64,000 nucleotides of DNA from Hymenochaete sp. R1. Its lineage: Eukaryota > Basidiomycota > Agaricomycetes > Hymenochaetales > Hymenochaetaceae. The position numbers were made by a program, and so were the translations under genes. Below the pieces are notes generated by a model, which was not told where the DNA came from, did no database searches, and saw only the letters and a list, made by a program, of their open reading frames with translations. The number at the start of each line of letters is the position of its first letter. Position 1 is the stretch's first letter. Location of the stretch: NCBI GenBank assembly GCA_019400425.1, contig JAFREE010000126.1, forward strand, positions 1 to 64,000. The letters are read 5' to 3'. Shown here piece after piece: positions 21,976 through 35,418 of the stretch.

Positions 21976-24900
21976 AGTGAAACAGGGAATTGGATTCCGT
22001 ATGTTCCTCTTGCTCACGCTGATGCTACTCACGGACGGGCATACACATCCGAATCCCTTGATCGTCCGGATACTGCGGTCGCATTTGAAGTTGCCGTTGC
22101 TAAACGTGAAGATCATTTAGGTGCGATATAATTGCCGGTTCAGACTGAGGTGTCGGACTAGCTCCCAATCGTAAAGCAGTATGTACGCAAGCCATTCCAC
22201 TGTTATGAGTGTTGCTGGAGGCGAGTCGACGCAGCAGCAAAAGGCTGCTTGTACGGGGTATGGGTAAAGTGAGGGGGGACCTAGGAAGAAACCAACACTT
22301 CAACATGCTCAAGAGAATACGGTTGGGCGGCGGGGATCAAATACAGCAAAGCCGATCGGATATTGACCAGTCCTGGAGCTGGGAGATGTTCTACATGGAG
22401 TGGAGGGGCGTGTTCTGGTCCAGGAGGAGCACCACTTGCACAGAGCTGGGTGAGGAACATCACACCGCTGGCAGAGGCAGCTTGGCAGTCTTGCTTTAAA
22501 CCGCATTACAAGCAGCGGCGGGTCCAGTTCTGCGAGAACTCCGATAGAGATGGATTCAATAATTGTATCAGAGCGAAGATGAAAGAGGGAACATCAGCGC
22601 ACAAGGAACAAAGAGGCAAGACACAAACAAGAAATGCAAAGGGGAACGTACTGCTACATGGGGACGTCTTGGCGCGTGCACTATGTCTTCTAGCTTTGAA
22701 ACGGGCGCCTGTGTTTTCTTTCGTTGGTACGAGCTCGAGCATAACGAACGAAGTGACCCGACATCGTAAGTCCGCTCTCACAGTGAGTCACAAAGCCAGC
22801 AAAGGGGTTTCTTCTTCAACACAGTGCTTCCTTCTCCTCCATCGAACCATTTGCGTTTGCACTCGCGCACGTTCCTATTGCTGATCCAGAAGCAAACGCA
22901 AACAGAACATTGCATTTGAAGGACATGGGGGAATGGTACCAAAGAACATAGCGCCATGGCATTGAGGAACAAATTGCTGCCTGATGAGCTTGGACGTCAA
23001 AGCATCATCCAAGGCTTAAATCGCATAGTCAGCTCGCAAGCATAGTCCTGTCGGTAGTTCCTACTTGATGAGGTGAACGAGCAGAGTTCGAAATGTACGG
23101 GCGAGCCAGATGCAGAAGAAGCACCCACTTAATCAATATCCTGGGATACTCACGAACACAAGTAACCTTTCGGCATTGTGCCTTTGCTCGACGTCAACTT
23201 GAAGGAGAGGCGCGTGCGAAAGAGAGATAGGACGAGGATGTTGTTGCTGTCAATTAATGTTGATCGTCGCCTTCACTTTCGTAGTTGTCGTTGCCCTTGC
23301 CGTTGACGCAATTATTGAAGGATACAAAGGCAAACGCATATTCATCGGCATCGAACCCGGTAATGATGGAGGGGAGAACAAGAGTGGAGGGTGTAGTGGT
23401 AGTGCAAGGTGACGTAGTGGCGACGGTCCATGAGAAAGTGTCACGTGATGATCTGCTTTTCCTTCAGCTCTTCAGCCGCTTCAGCGCAGCAGCTAGCGCA
23501 GCGCTCCTTTCATTAATTAATATCAGTGTTGATTAATTGCCCTGGCACCCTTCTTGAATTTCCACTCTGTCCGTGTGCTTTACAGTGCTTCCAACCCATT
23601 TTTTTAACGGCGAATGCTCTTCAAATCTATATTCTAAAGAAACGTAATCATATGATAACGTACAGACTTGTCGACGAGTCGTATCTTCAGAACATAGAAT
23701 AAGAATAGGACTTTGGTGAACGATGTGCCCTCGGCTGGTTTAAACTTTGGTAGTAGCTTTTCTCATACTAAAAGCCAGTAAGTTTCAATTCGCACTAAAC
23801 TTTGTCAATGCAGATTCTAACGTCACATTTAGAGTGGAAGTTGCATTATGGGACTAGTAAACTTGAACTTGAAGTTCTGGCACTCGAATATGGCATGAAC
23901 TTGGTGCAACTTGGAGATATGCGGATCAAGAAGCTTGCGAATGAATGTGGATCGGATAGCAAGAATCCTGTCAGAAAAGCTTTTGTTGTACTAGTAAATA
24001 AGCGCATACATCATGATGTAGGATTAGAAAGCCTACAAACGAACATCTACCAAGAGTCTTGCGGGTTTCTTAACAATAGCGAAAGAATTCCACCACCAAG
24101 ATGCATGGATAGTCAATCCAACAATCCAATACTAACTTCGAACTCCTCTAAAGGCACAAACCATCGACCTCGGCTCCGTGCTCTCCATGGCTTACCTTAC
24201 GTACCAGGAGCCCCAGACAACCCTCCTACGTTGCTAACGGTGTCAAGTTCCGAATTCATAACATTCTAGGGGTATTGCTCAAACGAATCGGCATTGTGCT
24301 CATCTCAGACATCTAACCGCTGTGAGCCCGTGGCGGAAACAAATATTGAGTAACTACTAACAATATGTAAGGGGAGTCCTTCTTGCCATTTTCCACTCTT
24401 TTCCCCTTCCTTGAAAAGCTCGCCCTCGCCAATCTTCAACAAACTTGACTCGCCAACACGTCCTCTATCCCCTCACCTATCTCCACGACGAAATGCAATT
24501 CCACACGCTTCACGTTCCCTGTCGTGATCACCATTACCACGCGCGTCTTCAATCTTCATATTTTCAAACGCCCCAGTCGCGCTGTCGAGTTAATGGCTCG
24601 CCCAGGGTAGACAAAAGCTAATCGAAAGATCTTACTGAACGATAAATGTGGAAATACGAAGAAAAGGGCCGAAAAGCATATGTCAGAGCCTAGCATGAGA
24701 AGAATTGAAAGCGTCCTACACAAAACGACATAAGTTCTTCACGTTGTATGGGAGTCCAAGTACAACACTCTCCAATTAGTACATATCACAGAAATAGTAA
24801 AAGAAATAGTGCATGGAACTATTTACCCTATCTTCGCCATTTGAGTGAACCTGAATCGTCCTCTTACTCTCTCCCGCTTCCTCAACTTCATGCTTCTCTA

Positions 24901-25200
24901 ACTTCCTTTCTATATCAAGCTCGTCCGAACACCATTCCGCACGAACTTCCTCGTCTCACGGTCCAAGAACGTTTTAGTATATGCGAGTGATACTTCCATT
25001 TTTACCGACCATGTTATTGAAACTTTTGTCACAGATATTCTCAGGATCATACGAGCTGACGTCCTTGATGAATATGTGTCTATAGGCTATGGCGGCCTTG
25101 GGTCCATGAGGGATTGCCTCGGAAAAAGTGTATACCCACGAGCCAGAAACCAAGGACAATCATTATGTCGGAGAGACCTTAAAACATTCCCATTAGCGCC
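21976..25200. other. No recognisable gene
   Basis: The longest open frames are plus 22363-22884 (173 codons) and plus 23802-24269 (155 codons, start MSMQILTSHLEWKLHYG). Neither shows a known motif, a plausible neighbouring exon, or clear codon structure. The stretch 24270-24740 has no long open frame. I report no gene here. Confidence 0.4.
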
Positions 25201-25263
25201 GATGTAATGAGAAGCGTACAAAATAAATTGAAACAAAAGAAAACTCTAGTCTGTCGAACTCGA

Positions 25264-28200
25264 TCAACGCGAAGGAGTAATGTTCGCCCTCGAGTCTTGA
25301 TACAGAGTCATAAGAGCTTTTCGCACTCCTTCGGTAACGCTGCTCCTACTGGTCCGTGTCAAGTACAACAGCGCGAAACCACCGTAAGAGACCATGTTTG
25401 AAAGACCAATGGTTGCAAAAAACCAAGTGTACGGTTTGTCTTTCCCTATTTGTGAAGTGGGGTCGGCAAAAAAGCACATTCTACGCTTACATCTGCACAA
25501 TGGCGGTCAGAGTGTGAGGACTTGGTGGACTATGTGCGGAGCAGCATGAAAATAGGCTTTAATACTAATAGGAACAAGCACCACCTCGAGGTAAACGATC
25601 AGGCGCAACCACGAGGCAGTCTGTGAGAACGATAATCGGAACCATTGACACCGTAGTAGGTACAATCGCGATACAAGAGTGAACCTGATCTCCAGGCGAT
25701 CGTGTGTCGCGCTCTTCAAGCGAGCGCAGATTAATTGAATATTTGCTTGTTCCTTCTCCGGATAAGCTATTAAAAGCTGCACGAGGTGAACAAGCAGAAA
25801 CGCGGCCAGATTTAGGGCGACTGTTGAGCAGATTAAGGAGGGAGACGAAACGTGGCGCATAGCGGATAATTTCGCATTGGAAGCTGACCCTCAGAGGGCG
25901 GAAGTAAAAAGATGAGGAAATTAAAGAAAACGAAGAAAGGAAAAGCGTGGCTGTCGTCAATGCGGAACTCGTCGCTGTTGCTGCTGCCCCACTCATGCGA
26001 GCACGTAAAATTGGCTTAGACTGGATCGAAAGCAATGTACCAGGAGTACTCCCTCAAACCAGACATCCGCCACATAATGAGAAGAGGAAAAACCAGCTAG
26101 TGGTAGAGTGAAGTTATAAGAAAAGTAAGCTCCGCCGGCCACTCTAAGCCTGAGTACGGCTGTGGCCAGCAATTGAGGTTCACAGAATATAAAAGAAACA
26201 ATTAAGTCCACAAAATCCCATGCGACCTACATCGACATGACCCATAATTGAAATGCGAGAATGAGACAAAAAGAAATGAACATTCGACAACTGTTCGACA
26301 GACTCACTCAGTAGAATTGTCTTTGATATGGACGTCGTTGTAGAGAGCCCAACCATCAAGGACACCATAATCATGACCAAATATTAATCAAACCGGCCTC
26401 CGGGGAGCAGAAAACGAAACCCACAGCACAGTCTCGCGCGCTTCGCCATACGAACATGCATCCTACTTACTTTAAAAGCAGATCACGGTCTTGCATACCA
26501 CGTATCTCCAGGAACGAGATGGACTCTGCCAATGTCATAGACATGCGTCCGCCATCTAAGTAGCACCAGGCGCGTTCAACGGACGCAACAAATCCACTGT
26601 CAAATTCAAGTCTAAGCCCGAGCTCATCTGTTGGGTCTCCCGCTGATGTGCCTGCCAATGACGGGAACGAGTACGCTACTTCATCGGGTGGATACGATGG
26701 TCATACCAGTACATGAGCGCCTTGAGAGAATCATGCGTCTAAGCGAACGAGTTAGTGACCCCATGGAATGAAGTGGAGATCGGGAAGGAGGATTGTAGTG
26801 TCGGAAGACTTAAGCCAGAACCAGTGGCAACCGCAGCAGTCCCTACAAGCAGCGTCACAGGCGTACTGATGAAGTCAGAGGTACAAGGAGCTGAAGACGC
26901 ACCTAATCTTTATGAACACATCTTTGCCAAATAAGATTACTCCGTCGACGTGAGCGAAAAAGGCGACCTGTATCATGATGTATGAGGCCCGAGTCCTGGT
27001 TCGACTCGAGCACGCCCACCAGGTCGGTGTCGCAAAAAGACTCAAGTCGGTCATTGCGGTCGTTGCCCATGCGACGGAAGTCGAAGTGGATGATGGGAAT
27101 ACGAATTCAACCAAGAAGAGCGAAACTGCAATAAGAACAAGTGTGCGAGATATGTCAACAGCCAAAACGAAAATTTCCATTAGAGAAAAGATATTTATAC
27201 TTGTGCAAAATGCAGAACACAGCCCTTTCAGTCGTTTGAGGGATTCAAATACGAACTTCCAACAACAATCTCGAGCTGACGGCTCAAACATTGTTGATGA
27301 AATTGAGCTTAACCATTTCAACTGGAAAAATAATTCCATTCAAAGGAGAAAAAGAAAATTACATACATCAGGTCGGTTGCTACAACTTCAAGTTGAGAGC
27401 GAAGTCAAACGATAGCGCAAAGTTTCTGTGACAAAAATTTCCATCTCCAATCTCGTCACCACGACGACACCACAGGCAAGCAGCACCACGACGATCTTGA
27501 AGGTGTATGCTTCACTTAAAGGAGGAGAGATGAAGAAAATCGATACCAGCGGGGCTGAGCGGACCGTCATGATACTTCCAGTGAGCCACGGAAACTCGCG
27601 GGAGAGTGAGGAGTGCTTCGTGCCACTGGCAATGCGACTCCCGAAGCCTGACTTGGAGAACTTGATCAAAGAGACGTTCTTTTCTGTTATTAGTATATAA
27701 GTATGCCAGTCCGAAACCTTTTCGATCACGTACCATTGTCGTAAACTTTATCCATTGCTAGCTTTACACTGCGGCCACGATAAATGTCAGTACTTAAGGA
27801 GATTCGGACGACGCGACGCGTTTGTCTGCTTGTGACGACGACAACTGAAGTCACGCTTACCGTGATTACTACTAGTACTAGTACTGTATCGGTGACACCG
27901 CGAAACGCTACTAGCATGTGTTGGGAATGTCTCTCAGCTAACCACTTAAGAATACGGTGGCAAGAGCTCAAATACCTGTTGGGAATGTCCCTACGTTACA
28001 TGTAAGAAATACGAAGTAATGTATGCGAAGAAACGGAAACTCACCTCAGCTGACCACTTAAGAATACCGTCAATACGGTGGCAAGAGCTGAGGTGCGCAA
28101 GGCGCGAAACGAAAGGTTAAGACATGTGAAACCACGTGATAAAGTACTAAATAAAAAATGATCGGCGAGTTCGTGACAATGCAGCAAGCTATGAAATAAT

Positions 28201-28600
28201 GCGATAAAAAGAGACGAAATGGTATAAAACTGGGCGAAAGACATTCACGTCCAACAGCATGGCTGTGATAAACCCTCACCTCTCGAACCTCTTCAAACAG
28301 CAGACCGAAAAAGCCATCATAAAGGACCAAGAAGATGAACAAACCTTCCCAAGTTTGAACGAGGCATGCAGTAATAGCGCAAGAGCGGACTCAGGCGCCG
28401 AAGAGACGGGAAAGGAAGAAGGGTGAGAGTAGCCAGTGACCAGTGACCACTCGGAGAATGGTCCTGTGGGACTTTTCCCGTCAAGGTGCGTTTCTCTCGA
28501 CTGTTGTTCACGCTTGCCTTTGTTTATCGAAGCCAGCCATGTCATCGGACTCTCCGTATACCCCGATGTGCGCAAGCTGTGGTCTAACCGCACGTTCGCT
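25264..28600 (-). pseudogene. Shreds of multi-pass membrane protein genes
   Basis: The minus strand has several hydrophobic open stretches: 25264-25500 (YTWFFATIGLSNMVSYGGFA then LLYLTRTSR), 25507-25860 (LNLAAFLLVHLVQLLIAYPE), 26875-27339 (ISRTLVLIAVSLFLVEFVF), 27388-27729 (TFKIVVVLLACGVVVVTRLE) and 28070-28593 (WEGLFIFLVLYDGFFGLLFE). They look like membrane helices of basidiomycete multi-pass proteins, perhaps two related genes in tandem. I could not join them into an intact exon chain. Hydrophobic frames can also arise by chance opposite charged ones, so the call is weak and no family is claimed. Confidence 0.3.
27933..28094. repeat. Short diverged direct repeats
   Basis: ctcagctaaccacttaagaa and the following tacggtggcaagagct at 27933-27970 recur at 28045-28094, with a short insertion (ccgtcaa) in the second copy. 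The phrase gttgggaatgtc also occurs twice, at about 27920 and 27979. Confidence 0.7.
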
Positions 28601-30118
28601 CAACGAAACTCTCTTGTCCTGCCAAATTGAATTCCAATAATATATTGCTGTTCACCTAGACCTCAAAATGACGAATGACAATAGAGAGATGCCAAATTAT
28701 GTTTGAAAAGCTCACCAGACTGCGGTCCGTCCTAAGCCCTTCACCAGTAAGAAAGCCTTGTACTGTATACCGATGCCTACTGATATCACCATTACTCACC
28801 AGAAGACATGCGACTTTCTTTCTCGGGGGAATGGAAGTGCCAGTGGCAAATGAAAATGCGTCAGTAGCATCTTATATCCAAACGACGGCATCGGACTTCT
28901 CGGGACTCTCAAGCAAAGCTTGGGAATCAGAAAGCAGGGACGGGCACGGATGGACGAATCAACGTATTGACCTCGAACCCACTCGACTACGTCCACAACC
29001 CGTCCCGAAACAACCTGGACTATGGGCTGACCTTCTTGGTCATGATTTGTACCTACCTTACGTCCGCACCTCTCGGCTTTTTTTGTCCAAGAGTAAAAGC
29101 AGCGAGCTCAGTGCAGAAAGGACTAAAACGATAAGATGAACGATTGCCAGGGGCACAATGAGAATCGTATCCCGAGATCAGTCTCAGGTCTTACTTGACA
29201 ATTCATTGGTACGCATCTAGCTTATGATGCCTTCTTCTTTCTACTTCTAAAACATCTTTAGTTCCATTTCAGTGAACGTCGAACTGCTTCGTCACAGGGC
29301 GTCGTTGGCTGCTCTCCAAAGACTATTCGTAGTCTCACGCTTGAACTACGGGTACTTCGTTGATGTTTTAAAACCATTCTTTACATTGCATTTCTTGCAT
29401 TAACCCTCGCAGAGTACGTATGTGGGCCCACAGCGACTGTATCCTGCTTGGAACAATTTCAATTTTCCCTATGAACCAACTTGATGATACTTCTCACTTT
29501 ACTTCGCCAACTCCGTTGCCTGTTCTTTGAATAGTCGCATACTGCAAAAAAATCCGGGGGAGTGGTGATTACAACAGCAAACTCGATGAATCTCGGCCAC
29601 TAATTCGTCATCACAAGGCTTCTTATCCAGTCCAGTCAATAGACATACCCTACGCGAACCAAGATAAGGTATAATTAGGCAAAGCGATTTTCTCACTATA
29701 AGTTCCAGCAACTTCAGACAAGGTCGACAACATGGAGATTGTACACAGCGAATTAAAAGTCATTTGCAAATCATTCTCACCCACTACTACCGTTTTTCAA
29801 ACGTAGATACCCCGAGGGCAGATACATTCATATACTGGACATCCCCGACAAAGTAGACCGCGTGTCTACGATGATGGGGGTTAAAGGGAGGGAGGGAAAG
29901 GAGAGATTGAAAAGAGATTCGCAAACCCGGCAAGTGGACTCAATTTCTGCCCCAGCGACGTTTTCCCAACGTACTCTGGAAGGTTGCACAATGCACAGTC
30001 GCAAAGAGTTCCACCGAGGCTCTTTCAGTCCTTTTTACCTCAGGAGTCAGAACGCTACAGAGACAGTATCCTCCCCGCCAACTTTGGTCAAAACTCAGAC
30101 AATGAGAAGAAGGGATGT
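28601..30118. other. No recognisable gene
   Basis: Contains a 154-codon plus-strand open frame (28675-29139) without motifs or supported splice partners. The rest (29140-29860) has no long frame. Nothing identifiable. Confidence 0.35.
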
Positions 30119-30157
30119 GGATTACCGTGTTTCTCATAATGAGAAACACGGTAATCC
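30119..30157. repeat. Perfect 39-bp palindrome
   Basis: Two 19-bp arms, GGATTACCGTGTTTCTCAT and its exact reverse complement, flank one central A at 30138. It could form a long hairpin or cruciform, or be a minimal inverted-repeat element or transposon footprint. It lies inside a plus-strand open frame (29862-30254) that has no recognisable motif. Confidence 0.9.
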
Positions 30158-31046
30158 AATCACATCGTTGTCATCATACCCACTAAAAGAACAATTGCCG
30201 ACTCGGACGCCTGCCAGTGGCAGAAAATGTACTGTGCAAGTATCTGAGTACTAGTGAGTCTGGCGATCCTAATGTCAGATCTCCTGGTCTCCACACAAGA
30301 CATCAACTGTTTCGTCTATCTAAGGGTCATTCGTAAAAGATGGATCAACAAATTCAACACTGATGGGACTTGCGAAGGTCGATAAACTGGCACACGCGAG
30401 TACACGGAACGATGAAGTTACTCGAGCGAGTCGACTCAGCCACGGTCGAGGACTTAGAATTGTGGTTGTGATTTACTATTCAGACATGCTGCATGCATTA
30501 CATTCCTACTGAACTTCGCGTCTACCACTTTGATGGTATTCTTTTTTGTCGTATTTCGTGTCTCTCTCCGCCTTTCTCGTTATTCTCAACCTACCTTGCA
30601 ATGCATACCAAGAGCAACATCTACTGAGACGGGGAAACTTCATCGTGATAGTCTACCGATTAATTGTTATCTTTACACAACTTGAACGTTTCCATTATGA
30701 TACCATTTTTGTCTCATACTTACTTCAATATCTAGTAGAAATAAATTGGTCAGTAGATCTGACTGTGCCCCTAATTTAAGTGGGCTGCCTCTACGAAAAT
30801 AAGGTCAAAAGCCCCGCGAAGATTAGATCGGAGATAAATAGCACCTGCTGCACCTCTCGATTGCATCAAATTGCCTGATATGGGCAGATAGGGTGAAGAA
30901 GCGGGAGTAATCTTCTTTACTTCATTTGGATAAGGATGGGCTGAGTAACCGAGTGCGGTGCACGTAAAAAAAAGTCAAATATACAATCTCCACTCCCTTC
31001 GGGGTTCTGCGCAAACCAACAGCTCTCTGGTACTAGTACTGCACCA

Positions 31047-34000
31047 ATGTCTCCACAGGTCGTCGAGTTCTTCAGATTTCTTTCTTCAGCTAGGTCATTC
31101 CCACGCTATAACGCTGCACTTGACTATGGAGCCGATAAAGATGGCACGCAAAATATACTTGGTCAAAGGGTAAAAATGTTCAAAGACATCGGCCAGATCG
31201 TGCTTGACACAGATGAGAGCGCCGTCGCCGCTCTCAATTCTACGGATTGGAGGATACGTAGCCAACTGCGAAATATGGCTCACAACATTGCAGACATGGA
31301 TTGGATTGCGAACGTTGCGGCATCTGCTGCATGCGATCGAATGTTATTTTCCTCCGGACACCCTGACCCTAGCATACGCATGCATCACCCAAAACTAGAT
31401 GAGCCAAAAGCAATTGATCCCAAGTTCAAGTCGGTCTGGGACCATTACTTGACCAGCGAAAGGACATGGAACCAATTTTTGGCTATCATGAAACCATACA
31501 CGTGTTCCACCAGGCCCACACTCGGGCGCACCGATGCTGATGTAGCCCTGATTGCACTTCCAACATCGAAAGTCGACGCAACCATAGGCGAAGAAGACAG
31601 CATGGTTCAGCTTGTTCGACGTGGCTGTCGATCCGGAAAAGAGCCGCCCATAGGCGCAATCGAGGAATCATTTTGCCTCGCAGCTCTTGGACTCGCCGCA
31701 CTTGTGACGGTGAGCAAACACAATGAGAAATAAGTATATGGTACAAACCAACATTCATTCTAGAGACATAAAGAAAAGAATCGCAGACAATCTCAAGAAT
31801 CAGAAACACTCACTGGCAGGCTATCAAGCGGCAATGCCAGTGGTAGAAACTCTGATCTGCATAACCATTCTACGTTAAACTTAGGTGAGACTCAACACAC
31901 AGGGAGAAAAGAACTGTCGCAAGGTAAAGGAACATGCAACAGTAAAGCAAAAAATAACGTCGGGGATCGTACGAGCGGCAGTGGTGATGAAGAGAAAAGC
32001 GTACCGCTAGACAACAGCATGTCAAGACCAAAAGTTGCACGGGGATTAACAGAAATTATTGAGTAAGCCATCGAATATATATTTGAATTCTGCTCCAATT
32101 GACGAGTGCCACTGCACTGGCATGCAGGTACTGGGCAAATCTCTCCGTTACTACTGGTCAACTTGAAAGCGAATTCTGCGTAATGCGACTCGGAAAAATG
32201 ACAGACAGAGAACTCCTGCGACCTCTTCTTCTAGCCATATCTATTTCTCCTATATGTTTACTTGTACCCCATAATTGGGCAAACAATTCAAAGACAGCAT
32301 TCAGTGCTGGCGGACTAATCAATGTGAGTCACGTGTTATTTGATAGGCTTGCATTCAGGCTGGCACTGGCACGCATGAAGCATATAATCGTTTTTTTTTT
32401 CGGCAGTCTTTTACGCGACCCCGACTCGTGCACAGCACAGACAGATCCGTTATCGAGCATGCCCTACTCAATATCATATTTGACCTAGCTCTTTTTGGGA
32501 CTGTGGACTTACGGGCCAGGCTTATAGACATTGTCTCAAAACACGGCCCCTTAACGGAACGCGCGTCTGAGCTTGAAGAGCTCACTCCTCCGACCGAAAG
32601 CGAGTTACGCCTCGTGCAGAAGGCCAAGGCCATGCAGCTCGTATTTCTTCTCGAAGGAAACAAGACTCCCGAGCAATTTATTGTCACAATAGACCTTATG
32701 AAAGAAAATTGGCACCTCGACGTAAGCCCGCAGATCGACAGGATAAAAGCTTTGTCAAGGAAGGCCGCAACAAAGCTGAATCGCTCTCCCAATACAATTT
32801 CACTTCACGAAAATCACAGCATGAGCCAGCCTCCCAAGCGACAAGCACAACCACATTCGAGTCCAAGCAGAATTAAGGGAGACCCTTGGATCGTAAAAGA
32901 AGGATCCCCGAACAAAGTAAAGATTCACGATATAGGTCTTAAGCGCAAATTGACGCAAGGCCCGGACAATGGGAGATTGGCGAAGAAAATCAATTTTGAC
33001 GGGGAGGATAATGACAATATCGCTACATCGGAGAAGAAAGGGCGCTTTCGTCATAGCGGATTTTCCACGTACCAAAACCACTCTGATCAGGTGGGCAATA
33101 TAGAATTGGTGGGAGAGACGGAATACGAGGTGCGAGATTTGAACATAGGCCTGGGTATCATAGAAGAGGTCTAAATCAGTCTCCAAAATAGGACCTTTCA
33201 TTCAAGTTCGAACTTCCCTGTTATGTTCCGGAGCACCAGGTGGAATGGTATAAAGGCGTCGTTCCAAATTTACAAGTCGAAGGAGATGACTTCGCTCGAA
33301 ACGACGCTTGTAGGAGCGAAAAGTTACTTATAGGAAAAGTAAAAGCATCTTGCGCAATAGGGCAGGTGAGCTGTGATGATTTCTGTTGATTGCATTTCAA
33401 CGTACTTAAGGCGCTACTCTCTATTAATGTTGAAGTATGCCGTTTTTAAAGGCACACAAAAATTGCGTATCTCAGAAAGTTCTGAATCATTTGAAGCTAT
33501 CAGCGTGGAAAGATGGAAGAAGAAGAGCGAAAAGAATAAAAGGAAGCTTCTCGCAAAAAAGACTATCCTTATATATGGTGGAGAGACTGGCAAATACGGC
33601 GCCGTAAAAGAAATGAAAGACGCTGATCTTTCTCGTATACTGGTCGTCAATCAGCCAGTCCTTGCCGACGGTGAGTTCTCCTCTCGAGCCCTATACATGT
33701 ACTACGACCTGGTTGCTCATGTGGCTAAATCAACCATTGATCATGATATATTAGATCAAAAGGCGATAGAGCCCATTCACGCGACAAATATGGCACGGTT
33801 GGATTGTTCAAAGAGGGTAAAATACATTCAGAAAGTGCAGCAGGCAAAAGCAAGCTGGAAGCCAGGCAAACATGGTCGACAGACCCTCCAGACTTTAATC
33901 AATAGAGAGCAACAAGGCGCTGAGAACAAGTCGGACTACATCAGCTACTCAAATATTCCTTTAACACACGACTTCATATTTCTGTGAGTCCGGTATCGTT

Positions 34001-35418
34001 AACTCCAAATGATGCTGTACTGACAATAATTCAGACCTTTTGACGATTTTAGGAAATATTCATCAGTGTATACCTCCAGCCTTGGTAATATCTTGACACG
34101 CCTAAGTGAAGAAGACCTTCCTTCACGATGGGCAAGTGCAGCCACCAAAGGAGCTTCGAACGACTGGCACATCGACTGCTCAGGATTGTGCACATTCATC
34201 TATATGTGGATAGGTGTCAAACTCTGGCTAGTGTACGAAAGCGTGAGCTTTGGGGATACGAAGGACCACCGCACCCTTTCAAAGGCAGGCTGTAAAGCAG
34301 GACCAACAGCCATAATAGAGTGCCATCCGGTTATTCTTGGACCAGGGGATCAGCTGTGAGTTGTCAAAAAATGCCATGGAAGTGGGAGGGATGACATACC
34401 GACGAGCAGATTCGTAAAGCCGGGATCAGACCACCTCTCAATCTCTCTCACAGACTGCCTTGCTTTGGGTCGTCAATTTTATTGCATGGACAATATGGCC
34501 AACACACTGAAGGCCATGATTGTTGAGCGATGCATTGGAAGGCACGCGACAAACACGAGTCAACCAAAAGTATACGCTCTTATCATCCAATGGGTCCTTA
34601 CTACCGCCGATGCGATCCGGTACGACCCGTCGAAAGTGATAGGTAAAATTTTAATGTTAAAGCTTAATGGAAAAAGGAGCACTTACAGGTTTGTAGACTC
34701 CTTGGGTTTTAACACTGTGACAATCAAAGGCGCAGCAAGGGAAAAGAAGGACCTTTCGCACAACGTATTCGCTGCACTATATATCGTTCTCAACCTTGAT
34801 ATCCTGCGCCCCATATTTCCAGAGCGCTCCCTTTACTCAGAGTGGATAGGAACAGGCGATTTCATATCAGACTGGACACTAGGGGTGTTTGCTGCTCTAG
34901 TTGTACTAAAGCAGCTCACAAGGAGCGGCACCCTTTGCACCAGCCATCTTCGTACCTTCGAAGTGGAATGGATGGGGCTCGCTGCTGAAACCCAGAGAGA
35001 GAGCGACCCATTTAAACTTCGCTGCGTATGCCAGCATGAGTACCACGCAGATATAGCCCATATCGATGAGCACTATGCACCCGTCAGTCCGCTGTGGCCT
35101 GATTTTATTTGCGAGCAGTTGAATGGTGGGAAAACGGTGTGGAACGGTACTAATCAATTTAGAGAAGGTGGTGACTTCGATGACCTCGGTAATGGTTCAG
35201 CACCGTACACTTACTACGGAGACGAGGAATGGCAGGCACCCGATAACAGCACCAGCCACGAAACGAATGGTGCAGAACAACTCTACAACAAAACCGATCT
35301 GCACGACGTCGAAAAAAAAGTCAGGGCGGATACTGCTGTAGCTTTTCCTAGCGCCCGCCCTGTTGCAGCTCTCGATGAGTGGGCTCTTTCCACGGATCCC
35401 AAGACCCCTGTTTATTAA
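31047..35418 (+). CDS. JmjC-domain protein, paralogue 1 (~1,264 aa)
   Basis: Ten exons: 31047-31709, 31764-32062, 32128-32323, 32407-33129, 33192-33365, 33436-33670, 33755-33983, 34035-34355, 34410-34642 and 34697-35418, all with GT..AG introns of 51-84 bp and consistent phases. The N-terminal ~220 residues form a conserved block shared only with the paralogue at 43804-48350. Residues ~880-965 form a JmjC core: H885-x-D887 in WHIDCSGLCTF, K902 in GVKLW, and H955 in KPGSDHLSISLTDC, the expected Fe(II) and 2-oxoglutarate ligands. JmjC enzymes hydroxylate or demethylate histones and other proteins; the substrate here is unknown. The protein lacks the AT-hook and long acidic tail of its paralogue. 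Intron 6 is 84 nt and stop-free, so retention would keep the frame. Confidence 0.82.
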
